Program-made: the position numbers and the translations under genes
Shown here: positions 1-8,550 of the stretch, piece by piece
Layout of the letters: each line of letters starts with the position of its first letter
Numbering within the stretch: the first letter of the stretch is position 1
Notes under the pieces: generated by a model
What the model was told of the DNA's origin: nothing
The model's database searches: none
Seen by the model: only the letters and a program-made list of their open reading frames with translations
Source of the DNA: Deltaproteobacteria bacterium
GTDB taxonomy: Bacteria; Myxococcota; Myxococcia; Myxococcales; 40CM-4-68-19
Length of the DNA stretch: 56,380 bases
NCBI GenBank assembly: GCA_005879315.1
Contig: VBLC01000054.1
Span: 1-56,380, forward strand
Direction of reading: 5' to 3'

Positions 1-1178
<1,178 letters not shown>

Positions 1179-1667
1179 GGCCGCTAGGATGCCGAATTCC
1201 GCCAAAGGAAGCGAGAGGCGACCGCCGTTCGAGCAGGCTGGTCCCTGCGCGCCAACCTGCCCGGCCTCATCGGAACGCCGGGCTTCGCGTCTTCGTGCAG
1301 AACGACCGGTCGCTCGTCGAAGCACCCGACCGGCTCCAGCGGATCCCATTTACGGGCGTAGAGCCGAAGCACCTCCTCCTGCGGTCCACGAACTCGTCGC
1401 TGATCGTCGGCACGCGCCACATTTTTTTCCCGCCACGGCTTGAGGCCATGCTCCGCGAGGTCAATCCGCGCTGTCTCTCGCCCGAGCTGCGGCGCCATCC
1501 CTCGCTGACGGCCTGCAACGACGGCGACCTCCTGCGTGCGGTCGAGCAGAGGCATCGGTTTGGGAAGCGGATGGGTCCGCCTCGCAAGCGCGAGAAGGAT
1601 CACCACGCGCCGGTCAAGCACCGGTGCGGGAGTTCAGCGCGCGAACATGTGCCCGGTTACTTAAAGC
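1179..1667. other. 489-bp stretch without a recognisable gene
   Basis: This stretch lies between the malate synthase start and the 3' end of the alcohol dehydrogenase gene. It is open on both strands: a GTG-started plus-strand frame from 1295 and a minus-strand frame at 1184-1621. Neither translation resembles a family I recognise. The plus-strand frame has some protein-like segments (SLIVGTRHIFFPPR, about 1405-1445), and a neighbouring frame just upstream also reads plausibly ([11 protein letters not shown]). It could therefore be a decayed gene with a frameshift. No repeats or RNA genes were seen. Confidence 0.3.
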
Positions 1668-2681
1668 TTAGTTCTGGTTCACCAGAACCATTCGGCAGGC
1701 GGGTTGGCCACGTTCAACGGCCTCGAAGGCATCGGCTGCGCGGACCAGCGGGTATTTCTTGATGTGTGGACGGATGCCGTGCTCCGCGGCGAAGTTCAGT
1801 GTTTCCAATAAGTCTTGGCGTGATCCTGCCGGAGATCCCAGCAGGCGGCGACGGCCCATCACGAGCATTACGGGATCGATTTGAATGTGCCCAGGACCAA
1901 CCCCCAAAACGACCATCGTGCCATCCGGAGCCAGGCCAGAAAACGTCGCGGTTACCGATTCCACATTCGGGGCGGTGGCCAAGATTATATCCGCGCCTCC
2001 GTCCCATCGCTGCAGAGCACCGGCAGCGTCGTCGTTCTTCAAATCGATGAAGAGTTCGGCGCCGAGTTCGCGTGCTTGGTCCTCTTTTGCCGGATTCGAA
2101 GACAGCACGGCAATGCGGGCACCTGCCGCGCGGGCATACATGACACCGAGATGACCCAGGCCGCCCAGAGCAATTACGGCTACTTTGGCTCCTTTGCGCC
2201 ACCCAGCGTGCTTGAGGCCGCTATATACGGTAACCCCGGCGCACATCAGCGGCGCTGCTTCCGCATATTCCAACTGGGGCGGAAGCGGAACAACATACTT
2301 GGCCTTGGCGATCACAAACTCCGCGTAGCCGCCATCCACCATCATTCCAGTCCAAATCCAGTCGGGGCAGAGATTCTCCGCCCCTCTTTTGCACTGGGGG
2401 CAAGAACCACAGGTGGAGAACAAGACAGACAAACCTACGCGATCGCCGACCTTGATGTTTTGGACGTTTGATCCAATCTCTTCCACTGTTGCAGCGATTT
2501 CATGGCCAGGCACAATTGGGAATCGGACGAAAGGGAACGCTCCCATTCTGGCCATCAGATCGCCGTGGCAAATTCCACAGGCGCGGACACGCAAAAGTAG
2601 TTCACCCACACCGGGTGATGGACGCGTTCGGTCTTCGAGTTGGAGCGGCCCGTTAGGTTCCCGAATGGAAATCACTTTCAT
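1668..2681 (-). CDS. Zinc-dependent alcohol dehydrogenase, MDR superfamily
   Basis: This is an NAD(P)-dependent medium-chain alcohol dehydrogenase of 337 residues, the usual length for the AdhP/YahK-like branch. Catalytic zinc ligands are visible as CGICHGD (Cys38) and PGHE (His60-Glu61), and the structural zinc site as CGSCPQCKRGAENLC (Cys91, 94, 97 and 105). The Rossmann dinucleotide motif is ALGGLGHLG. The substrate cannot be read from sequence; primary aliphatic or aromatic alcohols are likely. Third codon positions are visibly less G/C-rich than in the neighbours, which suggests recent acquisition. A 10-base palindrome lies in its upstream region. It stands alone, 170 bases downstream of the next minus-strand gene. 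Confidence 0.93.
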   Translation of the reverse strand: MKVISIREPNGPLQLEDRTRPSPGVGELLLRVRACGICHGDLMARMGAFPFVRFPIVPGHEIAATVEEIGSNVQNIKVGDRVGLSVLFSTCGSCPQCKRGAENLCPDWIWTGMMVDGGYAEFVIAKAKYVVPLPPQLEYAEAAPLMCAGVTVYSGLKHAGWRKGAKVAVIALGGLGHLGVMYARAAGARIAVLSSNPAKEDQARELGAELFIDLKNDDAAGALQRWDGGADIILATAPNVESVTATFSGLAPDGTMVVLGVGPGHIQIDPVMLVMGRRRLLGSPAGSRQDLLETLNFAAEHGIRPHIKKYPLVRAADAFEAVERGQPACRMVLVNQN

Positions 2682-2733
2682 ATCGGCCTCCGCTGTGAGG
2701 TTCCGAGACGTGATCGGGAATGGAATACTAGGC

Positions 2734-2743
2734 GGTCTAGACC
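2734..2743. promoter_or_regulatory. Palindrome GGTCTAGACC in a possible promoter spacer upstream of the alcohol dehydrogenase
   Basis: This perfect 10-base palindrome lies 53-62 bases upstream of the dehydrogenase start. On the minus strand it sits between a TTGCTC (-35-like) and a TAGTAT (-10-like) hexamer about 18 bases apart. An operator inside a long spacer is the arrangement used by MerR-type activators, several of which control alcohol/aldehyde dehydrogenases. No regulator gene is adjacent, so this is only a suggestion. Confidence 0.3.
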
Positions 2744-2851
2744 TTCCGGAGCAAACATCGGGCGATCTCAGTTGACGTTCGCTCGGTGATCCGCTGCTCC
2801 TCTTCTGGTCGCTTTCCAGCAGGCGAGAGGAAGGCCATTGCGGTCTGCGCT

Positions 2852-4003
2852 CTACGCGCGTTGCAGGAAGCTTCCGTCGAGGGCGTCGATGGAGGGAGCG
2901 CCGAGCAACTTCAAGGTGCGCTCGATGTCGGCAGAGAGGATGTCCAACGCGCGCAGGATCCCCGCCTCTCCGAAGGCCGCCATCCCGTACGCGTAGGCGC
3001 GCCCGAGGAGCACGGCGCGGGCCCCCAGGCAGAGCGCCTTGATCACGTCGCCTCCGCGGCGGATACCGCCGTCGAAGAGCACTTCGATTTTTTCGCCGAC
3101 CGCCGCGACGATCTCCGGCAGCACGCGCAGCGTCGCCGCCACCGAATCGAGCTGCCGCCCCCCGTGGTTGGAGACGACAATGCCCTCCGCTCCCGCATCA
3201 GCCGCGCGACGAGCGTCCTCGGCGGTGAGGACGCCCTTCATCACGATCGGCCCGGGCCAGGCCGCGCGTATCCAGCGCAGATCGTCCCAGGTCGTCGCGG
3301 CGTCGGCGAGAGCAGCGGTCACGTCCATCGCCTCGAGCGGTTTTCCCTCGACGACGATGTTGGGCAGCGAAGGCACGCCGCCGTCGCGCCAGAAGCTCCA
3401 CAGCCAGCCCGGGTGCGCCAGCACCGAAGGCAGATAGGGCAGCTTCTTCCACAGGCTCTTGCCGAGGAGCTGTTTGTTGCCGTTGCGCAGGTCGCGCTCG
3501 CGCATGCCCGCGACCGCGGTGTCGATGGTGACGAGCAGCACCTCGTACCCCGCCTTGCGCGCCCGCTCCAGAGCGGGCTCGACCGCGGCGCGGCCGCCGA
3601 TGGTGTAGAGCTGATACCAGAGCGGCCCTTCCGCGGCGGCGCGCACTTCCTCGATCGAGTGCCCGGCGATGGTCGGCAGCGCGTAGGTGATGCCCCGCGC
3701 GCGCGCGGCGCGGGCTGCGGCGATCTCGGCACCGGGGTACATCAACCGGCTGTAGCCGATGGGCGCGAGAACCATGGGAAAGGTAAGCTCTGTGCCGCAG
3801 ACGCGCCGGCGCGTCTGCAGGCGATCGATGTGCGAGGCGTTGCGCGGGCGGAAGATCCACTCCTCGAAAGCGCGCACGTTCTCTCGCAGGGTGATCTCTG
3901 CCTCGGCGCCGCCGTCGAGGTAACCGAAGATCGGGCGCGGCAGCCTCCTCCGCGCCGCCCGGCGCAGGTCCTCGATGTCGATGATCCGGGAGAGGTCGCG
4001 CAT
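2852..4003 (-). CDS. FMN-dependent alpha-hydroxy-acid dehydrogenase (LldD/mandelate dehydrogenase family)
   Basis: This flavoenzyme oxidises an L-2-hydroxy acid to the 2-oxo acid. It has 383 residues, typical of the family. Landmarks in order are FGYLDGGAEAE (Tyr28), APIGYSRL, YQLYTIGG (Tyr133), VTIDTAVAGMRERDLRNG, the FMN-binding/catalytic lysine in VMKG (Lys256), the active-site base in SNHGGRQLD (His280, Arg283) and the phosphate loop FDGGIRRGGD. The ATG at 4003 is chosen because it lies 2 bases after the livF stop; a longer upstream frame merely reads through livF. Being last in a five-gene liv operon suggests that the imported substrate is its substrate or precursor. Lactate, mandelate and glycolate are all possible. 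Confidence 0.93.
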   Translation of the reverse strand: MRDLSRIIDIEDLRRAARRRLPRPIFGYLDGGAEAEITLRENVRAFEEWIFRPRNASHIDRLQTRRRVCGTELTFPMVLAPIGYSRLMYPGAEIAAARAARARGITYALPTIAGHSIEEVRAAAEGPLWYQLYTIGGRAAVEPALERARKAGYEVLLVTIDTAVAGMRERDLRNGNKQLLGKSLWKKLPYLPSVLAHPGWLWSFWRDGGVPSLPNIVVEGKPLEAMDVTAALADAATTWDDLRWIRAAWPGPIVMKGVLTAEDARRAADAGAEGIVVSNHGGRQLDSVAATLRVLPEIVAAVGEKIEVLFDGGIRRGGDVIKALCLGARAVLLGRAYAYGMAAFGEAGILRALDILSADIERTLKLLGAPSIDALDGSFLQRA

Positions 4004-4005
4004 GG

Positions 4006-4719
4006 TCAGATCCCCAGATATGCGGCGCGGATGCCGGGATCGCTGCGCAGCGCCGCCGCCTCGCCTTCGAGGCGCACGCGGCCGGTCTCGACGACATATC
4101 CGCGGGTCGCGATCTCCAGCGCCGCGACGAGGTTCTGCTCGACCAGCAGGAGCGTCATCCCCTCCCTGTGCAGCTGCCGCACCGCTTCGAACATCTGGTC
4201 GACCACGATGGGCGCAAGGCCCAGCGAGGGCTCGTCGAGGAGCAGCAGCTTCGGGTCCGACATCAGGGCGCGGGCGATGGCGCACATCTGCTGCTCGCCG
4301 CCGGAGAGGCTGCCGGCCAGCTGCGACTTGCGCTCGAGCAGGCGGGGGAAGAGCGCCTGCACGCGATCGAGATTCTTCGACAGCGAGCGCCGCGCCCGCC
4401 GGTGGTACGCGCCCAGCTCGAGGTTCTCCCGCACCGTGAGCTGCGGCCACAGCTCGCGCCCCTCCGGCACGAGTGCGATGCCCAGCCCGGCGCGGTGATC
4501 GGGCGCGACGGCGGCCAGCGACTCGCCGTGGAAGAGCACCTCGCCTTTGCGCGGAGAGATGAGGCCGCAGATGCAGCGCAGCGTCGTCGTCTTTCCCGCG
4601 CCGTTCGATCCCAGGAGCGTGACGATCTCGCCCTCGCGCACTTGCAGCGAGACTCCGAAGAGCACCTGCACGTCGCCATAGCCGGCATCGACGCCGCGCA
4701 CTTCCAGAAGCGCCGTCAT
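4006..4719 (-). CDS. livF: Branched-chain amino acid-type ABC transporter, ATPase LivF
   Basis: This is one of two cytoplasmic ATPases of a HAAT-family (branched-chain amino acid/aromatic acid) importer. It has 237 residues, the normal length. The Walker A motif is LGSNGAGKTTT, the ABC signature is LSGGEQQMCAIARAL, and Walker B is LLLLDEPSLGLAP followed by the switch histidine in LLVEQN-type context. It ends with the typical AAYLGI tail. Its start overlaps the livG stop by 4 bases, so the two ATPases are translationally coupled. Confidence 0.96.
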   Translation of the reverse strand: MTALLEVRGVDAGYGDVQVLFGVSLQVREGEIVTLLGSNGAGKTTTLRCICGLISPRKGEVLFHGESLAAVAPDHRAGLGIALVPEGRELWPQLTVRENLELGAYHRRARRSLSKNLDRVQALFPRLLERKSQLAGSLSGGEQQMCAIARALMSDPKLLLLDEPSLGLAPIVVDQMFEAVRQLHREGMTLLLVEQNLVAALEIATRGYVVETGRVRLEGEAAALRSDPGIRAAYLGI

Positions 4720-5432
4720 GTCGCGTGCGCCTTTCCCAGATAGGCGGCGATGACCGAGGGATCGCGCACGATCTGTTCGGGGCTGCCCTCGGCGATGAGC
4801 TTCCCGGCGTCGAGAACCAACAGATGATTGGCCAGGCTCATCACCGCCGGCATCACGTGCTCGGTCATGACGATCGAGATCCCCAGCTCGTCGCGCGCGC
4901 GGCGGATGAGCCGGGTCATCTCCTGCGCCTCGGCGGGATTGACGCCGGCGACGACTTCATCGAGCAGGAGCACCTTGGGCGCCGTGGCGAGCGCCCGCGC
5001 CATCTCCAGCCGCTTCCGGCCGGCGAGCGTCAGCCGCTGGGGAAATTCGCGGCGGCGATCGAAGAGGCCGGCGAACTCCAGCGCTTTGCGGCCGAGGTCG
5101 GGATCGCGCCCGCAGCTGACGGCGGCGACGGTGACGTTCTCGATGAGCGTGAGCATGGCGAAGGGCCGGACGATCTGGTGCGTGCGCACCACGCCCGCGC
5201 GGGCAATGCGGAAGGCGGGCAGGCCGGTCAGCTCGCGCTCGCCGAGGAAGAAGCGCCCCGAGGTGGGAGGGAGCGACCCGGCCAGCATGGAGAAGAGCGT
5301 GCTCTTGCCTGCGCCGTTGGGGCCGATCAGGCCGAGGATCTCGCCTTCCCTGAGCTGCAGCTTGACGCCGTCGACGGCCTTGAGGCCGCCGAAGCGCTTC
5401 GACAATCCCTCGGCGCGCAGCGCGACGCTCAT
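4716..5432 (-). CDS. livG: Branched-chain amino acid-type ABC transporter, ATPase LivG
   Basis: This is the second ATPase of the importer, 238 residues. Walker A is IGPNGAGKSTLF. The signature region LTLAGRKRLEMARAL is the degenerate form usual for LivG, and Walker B is KVLLLDEVVAGVNPAE. It ends in AYLGKAHAT. It overlaps livM upstream and livF downstream by 4 bases each. LivG and LivF act as a heterodimer at the inner face of the LivHM permease. Confidence 0.96.
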   Translation of the reverse strand: MSVALRAEGLSKRFGGLKAVDGVKLQLREGEILGLIGPNGAGKSTLFSMLAGSLPPTSGRFFLGERELTGLPAFRIARAGVVRTHQIVRPFAMLTLIENVTVAAVSCGRDPDLGRKALEFAGLFDRRREFPQRLTLAGRKRLEMARALATAPKVLLLDEVVAGVNPAEAQEMTRLIRRARDELGISIVMTEHVMPAVMSLANHLLVLDAGKLIAEGSPEQIVRDPSVIAAYLGKAHAT

Positions 5433-6397
5433 GTGCTCAGGTCCGGGCGCTCGCGATAGCCGAAGCGGCGGGCGACGCGCAACGAAAGGCCGGTGAGCCC
5501 GAGCGGCTCGAAGAGGATCACCAGCACCAGGAGTACGCCGAACAATCCCAGATAAAGCTGCGGATAGGATGCGATGAAGTACTGCCGCACCAGAACGAAG
5601 ACGACCGCACCCAGCGCTGGCCCCAGGATTGTGCCAACGCCACCAATGACCCCCATGAAGACGAAGGAAATCGATTTCTCGAAGCCGAGCGTTTCGACGG
5701 GCTCGATGAAGCTATAGTAGGAGGCGTTGAACGCGCCGCAGATTCCCATCGCCAACCCTGACAAGAAGAGCACGCCGTCTTGCAGACGCACTGAGGAGAT
5801 TCCTACGTCGCCCGCCGCATCGACATCGCTCTTGATGGCAAGCAGCGCCATCCCCAAGGGCGATCGGCGCAGCCAGTACGAGGTGGCCACCCCCACCAGC
5901 GCGATGGCGATTCCGTACCAGTAAAGCTGCAGCTTGAGGCCCGCCGTGACCGGCAACGACATTCCCGATGATCCGCCTGTGAACCAATCCCAGTAGGTGC
6001 AGACGAGCCGCGTCGCTTCCCCCACGCCGATGGTGGCGATGGAGAAGTACGGGCCGCGCAGCCGCAGGGTCGGGTGGCCCCACGCCAGCGCGTACAGTCC
6101 CGCGACGAGACCGCCCGCGGTCCAGGCCAAGATCATCGGCAGATGCGCCGAGATCTGCAGCCGCGCGGCGACGAATCCGCCCAGGCCGAAGAGCGCGGCG
6201 TGACCGAAGCTGACCTGGCCGAGATATCCGCCCAGCCAGTTCCAGGCCAGCGCCGCGGCGATGGTCACGAAGGTCAGCGTCAATTGATTTTGCGTGTAGA
6301 CGCTGATGCGCGCGACCGGCGGCAAGAGCGCGAGCGCGACGGCGAGGCCGAGCACGATGGCGGCCGGGCGCCAGCGAAACCAGCGAGGCGGTTTCAT
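5429..6397 (-). CDS. livM: Branched-chain amino acid-type ABC transporter, permease LivM
   Basis: This integral membrane permease has 322 residues and about 8-10 hydrophobic segments. The family hallmarks LGYxxQ-like NWLGGYLGQVSFGHAALFGLG (split here across residues about 53-73) and LRGPYFSIATIGVGE are present, as is the cytoplasmic coupling region GMALLAIKSDVDAAGDVGI. The ATG at 6397 is chosen because it overlaps the livH stop by 4 bases and gives a normal N-terminus (MKPPRWFRW); the longer frame upstream is a shadow of livH. It pairs with LivH. Confidence 0.95.
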   Translation of the reverse strand: MKPPRWFRWRPAAIVLGLAVALALLPPVARISVYTQNQLTLTFVTIAAALAWNWLGGYLGQVSFGHAALFGLGGFVAARLQISAHLPMILAWTAGGLVAGLYALAWGHPTLRLRGPYFSIATIGVGEATRLVCTYWDWFTGGSSGMSLPVTAGLKLQLYWYGIAIALVGVATSYWLRRSPLGMALLAIKSDVDAAGDVGISSVRLQDGVLFLSGLAMGICGAFNASYYSFIEPVETLGFEKSISFVFMGVIGGVGTILGPALGAVVFVLVRQYFIASYPQLYLGLFGVLLVLVILFEPLGLTGLSLRVARRFGYRERPDLST

Positions 6398-7272
6398 CCC
6401 AGCACGCGCTGCCCGAAGAGGCCGCCGGGGCGCAGGACGAGCACCAGCACGAGCAGGACGAAGCCGACCGCCGAGGTGAGGTAGGAGGGGATCACCAGGA
6501 TGGAAAAGTTCTCCACCAGGGCGAGAATGAGGGCGGCGACGGCGGTGCCGGCGACCGACCCGAGGCCGCCCAGCACCACGACCACGAAGCTCTTGAGCAG
6601 CTCGGTCGCGCCGAAGCCGGGATTGAAGGCGTAAAGGCCGGTGGCGAGCGCGCCGGCGAGCGAAGCCAATGCGGTGCCGAGTCCGAAGGTCAGCATGTAG
6701 ATCCGCTGCACCGGCACGCCGGCGAGCGTGCAGGACTCCGGATTCTGCGCCACGGCGCGGATGGCCTTGCCGACATACGTGCGGGTGAGAAAGAGATGGA
6801 GCGCGCCGAGAGTCACCAGCGCGACGCCGAAGACCGCCAGGCGATTGACCGAGATCTGCGCGCCGAGGAAGGGCAGCGCCTTCGTCGAATAGGAAGTGAG
6901 CACCGTCTGATCGTTGCCGCTGAAGACCAGATAGGCGGCATTGCGGAGGATGAGCCAGACACCGAAGAGCAGCAGGAGCGACTGCACGCCGCCCGCCGCT
7001 CCTCGCGGGAGCCGCCTGACCAGCCCCGCGTAGGTGAGGACGCCGACGAGAAAGGCAAGGACGAGGATGATCGGAATCGAGAGATAGGGATCGAGCCCGA
7101 ACTGGTCGTGCGCCCACCAGGCGGCATAGGCGCCGGCCATGATCATTCCGCCGTGGTTCAGATTGACGACGCGGAGGACGCCGTAGATGAGCCCAAGCCC
7201 ATAGGCCATCGTGGCGTAGAGGCCAGCGAGCAGGAACGCGGAAACGGTCAGATCGAGAAGGTGCTCGATCAC
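6394..7272 (-). CDS. livH: Branched-chain amino acid-type ABC transporter, permease LivH
   Basis: This integral membrane permease has 292 residues. Recognisable blocks are YGLGLIYGVLRVVNLNHGG near the N-terminus, the coupling helix TYVGKAIRAVAQNPESCTLAGV, and LLKSFVVVVLGGLGSVAGT near the C-terminus. The proposed start is GTG at 7272, whose first bases overlap the TGA of the preceding solute-binding protein gene (GTGA). The very long minus-strand frame that continues upstream of this point runs antisense through the CoA ligase and is not coding. Confidence 0.94.
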   Translation of the reverse strand: MIEHLLDLTVSAFLLAGLYATMAYGLGLIYGVLRVVNLNHGGMIMAGAYAAWWAHDQFGLDPYLSIPIILVLAFLVGVLTYAGLVRRLPRGAAGGVQSLLLLFGVWLILRNAAYLVFSGNDQTVLTSYSTKALPFLGAQISVNRLAVFGVALVTLGALHLFLTRTYVGKAIRAVAQNPESCTLAGVPVQRIYMLTFGLGTALASLAGALATGLYAFNPGFGATELLKSFVVVVLGGLGSVAGTAVAALILALVENFSILVIPSYLTSAVGFVLLVLVLVLRPGGLFGQRVLG

Positions 7273-8477
7273 TTGCAGTCGGGGTTGGGCGCCACGCCCG
7301 GACTGGCGGCGGACTCCTTGGGCCAGACGATGGGCGAGCTGCCGTCGGGCTGGTTCTGCTGCACCACGAAGGGATAGATGGCCTGCTGCCCGCTCTGCGC
7401 GGGGAAGCTCAGCTTGCCGCCGGGGAGGATCGACTCGACCTGGAGCGCGGCCAGTTTCTCGCGCACCTTCTCGTGGTCGAGCGACCCGGCTTGCTCGATG
7501 CCGAGAAAGAGAGCGCGGGCCGTCTCGTACGCCACCGCCTGGTACCACTCGGGCGCACGCCCGTACCTGGCCTTGAACAGATCGACGAAGTGCTTGGTGA
7601 TGCCCGCCTTGCCCAGCTGCGCGTTCCACCACACCGACGAGAGGATGTACTTGACGTTCTCCTTGCCCAGCGCCTCGGCGGCCTGCTTCTCGCTGCCGCG
7701 CGCTCCGTAGCTCTGCACCTTGTGGCAGAGACCCATGGTCGCGTACTGGCGCTGCATGGTGATGTAGTCGGGCAGGTGGGCGTCGGCGAGGAAGAGGTCG
7801 ACGCGCGCGTTCTTCACCTTGCCGAGCAGCGCGCCGAAGTCCTTGCCGTTGAGCTCGAAGGATTCGTCGACCTCGATGAGGTAGTCGCCGCGGTGCTTGC
7901 CGACGAAGTCCTGCACGCCCTGGCGGAAATCCTTGCCGTGGGCGGTGTTCTCCCAGAGCACGGCCACGCGCGAGGGCTTGGGCAGCTTGCCCGCCTTTTC
8001 TTGCGAGTCGATCCACTCCATCAGCGCGCCGGAAAGGTTCTGCACCGGCGCGAGCAGGCCGAAGAGCCACTTGAAGCCGCGCTTGTAGATGTCGATGGCG
8101 CCGCCGCCGCCGTTGACGTACGGGATGCCGCTCTGTTCGGCGACCACGCTCTGCGCTTCGACCAGGTGGCTGGAATAGGTGCCGAGCAAGAACTGCACCT
8201 TGTCGCTGTTGATCAGCCGGTCGGCCAGGCTGGCGGCGGTGGCCTGCGCGCTGGTGTCGTCGAGCAAGAGCAGCTCGGCCCTCATCTTCTTGCCGCCGAC
8301 GTCGAGGCCGCCTTTCTTGTTGGCCTCCTCGAAGGCGAGGTCGTAGCCCTCCTTGTAGAAGCCGCCGATGCGGGATTCCGATCCGGTGAGCGGCAGGGTG
8401 GCGCCGATGACGATCTTGTCGGCCGCTGGCGCGGCCTGGGCGAACAAAAGGGCGAAAAGGAGATTGAGGGAGCGCAT
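7269..8477 (-). CDS. Periplasmic substrate-binding protein of the LivKHMGF importer
   Basis: This periplasmic binding protein of the LivK/AmiC fold has 402 residues. The ATG at 8477 gives a clean signal peptide (MRSLNLLFALLFAQAAPAAD); an in-frame start further upstream would spoil it. The mature protein opens with IVIGATLPLTGSESRIGG, typical of the family, followed by GYDLAFEEANKKGG and FLLGTYSSHLVEAQ. It is first in the liv operon and sets the specificity of the importer. The FMN hydroxy-acid dehydrogenase at the operon end and the divergent benzoate-CoA-ligase-type gene make an aromatic or hydroxy acid at least as likely a ligand as an amino acid. Confidence 0.93.
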   Translation of the reverse strand: MRSLNLLFALLFAQAAPAADKIVIGATLPLTGSESRIGGFYKEGYDLAFEEANKKGGLDVGGKKMRAELLLLDDTSAQATAASLADRLINSDKVQFLLGTYSSHLVEAQSVVAEQSGIPYVNGGGGAIDIYKRGFKWLFGLLAPVQNLSGALMEWIDSQEKAGKLPKPSRVAVLWENTAHGKDFRQGVQDFVGKHRGDYLIEVDESFELNGKDFGALLGKVKNARVDLFLADAHLPDYITMQRQYATMGLCHKVQSYGARGSEKQAAEALGKENVKYILSSVWWNAQLGKAGITKHFVDLFKARYGRAPEWYQAVAYETARALFLGIEQAGSLDHEKVREKLAALQVESILPGGKLSFPAQSGQQAIYPFVVQQNQPDGSSPIVWPKESAASPGVAPNPDCK

Positions 8478-8484
8478 GCCGCGC

Positions 8485-8513
8485 CATGTAGCCCTCTGTG
8501 AAGGCAGCGTCAA
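8485..8513 (-). promoter_or_regulatory. Possible promoter for the liv operon
   Basis: On the minus strand TTGACG (8513-8508) is followed after 17 bases by TACATG (8490-8485). The -10 box is only 7 bases from the ATG at 8477, so the transcript would be nearly leaderless. The match is modest and the call is tentative. The divergent ligase gene must use its own promoter within the same 73-base gap. Confidence 0.25.
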
Positions 8514-8550
8514 TTGCCCTCAGCGCGGCCGGAGTGCTTTCATACGGGGA

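Noticed and set aside
2852-4450. Extended start for the FMN dehydrogenase
   Set aside because: The upstream part is an out-of-frame reading of livF; the ATG at 4003 fits family length.
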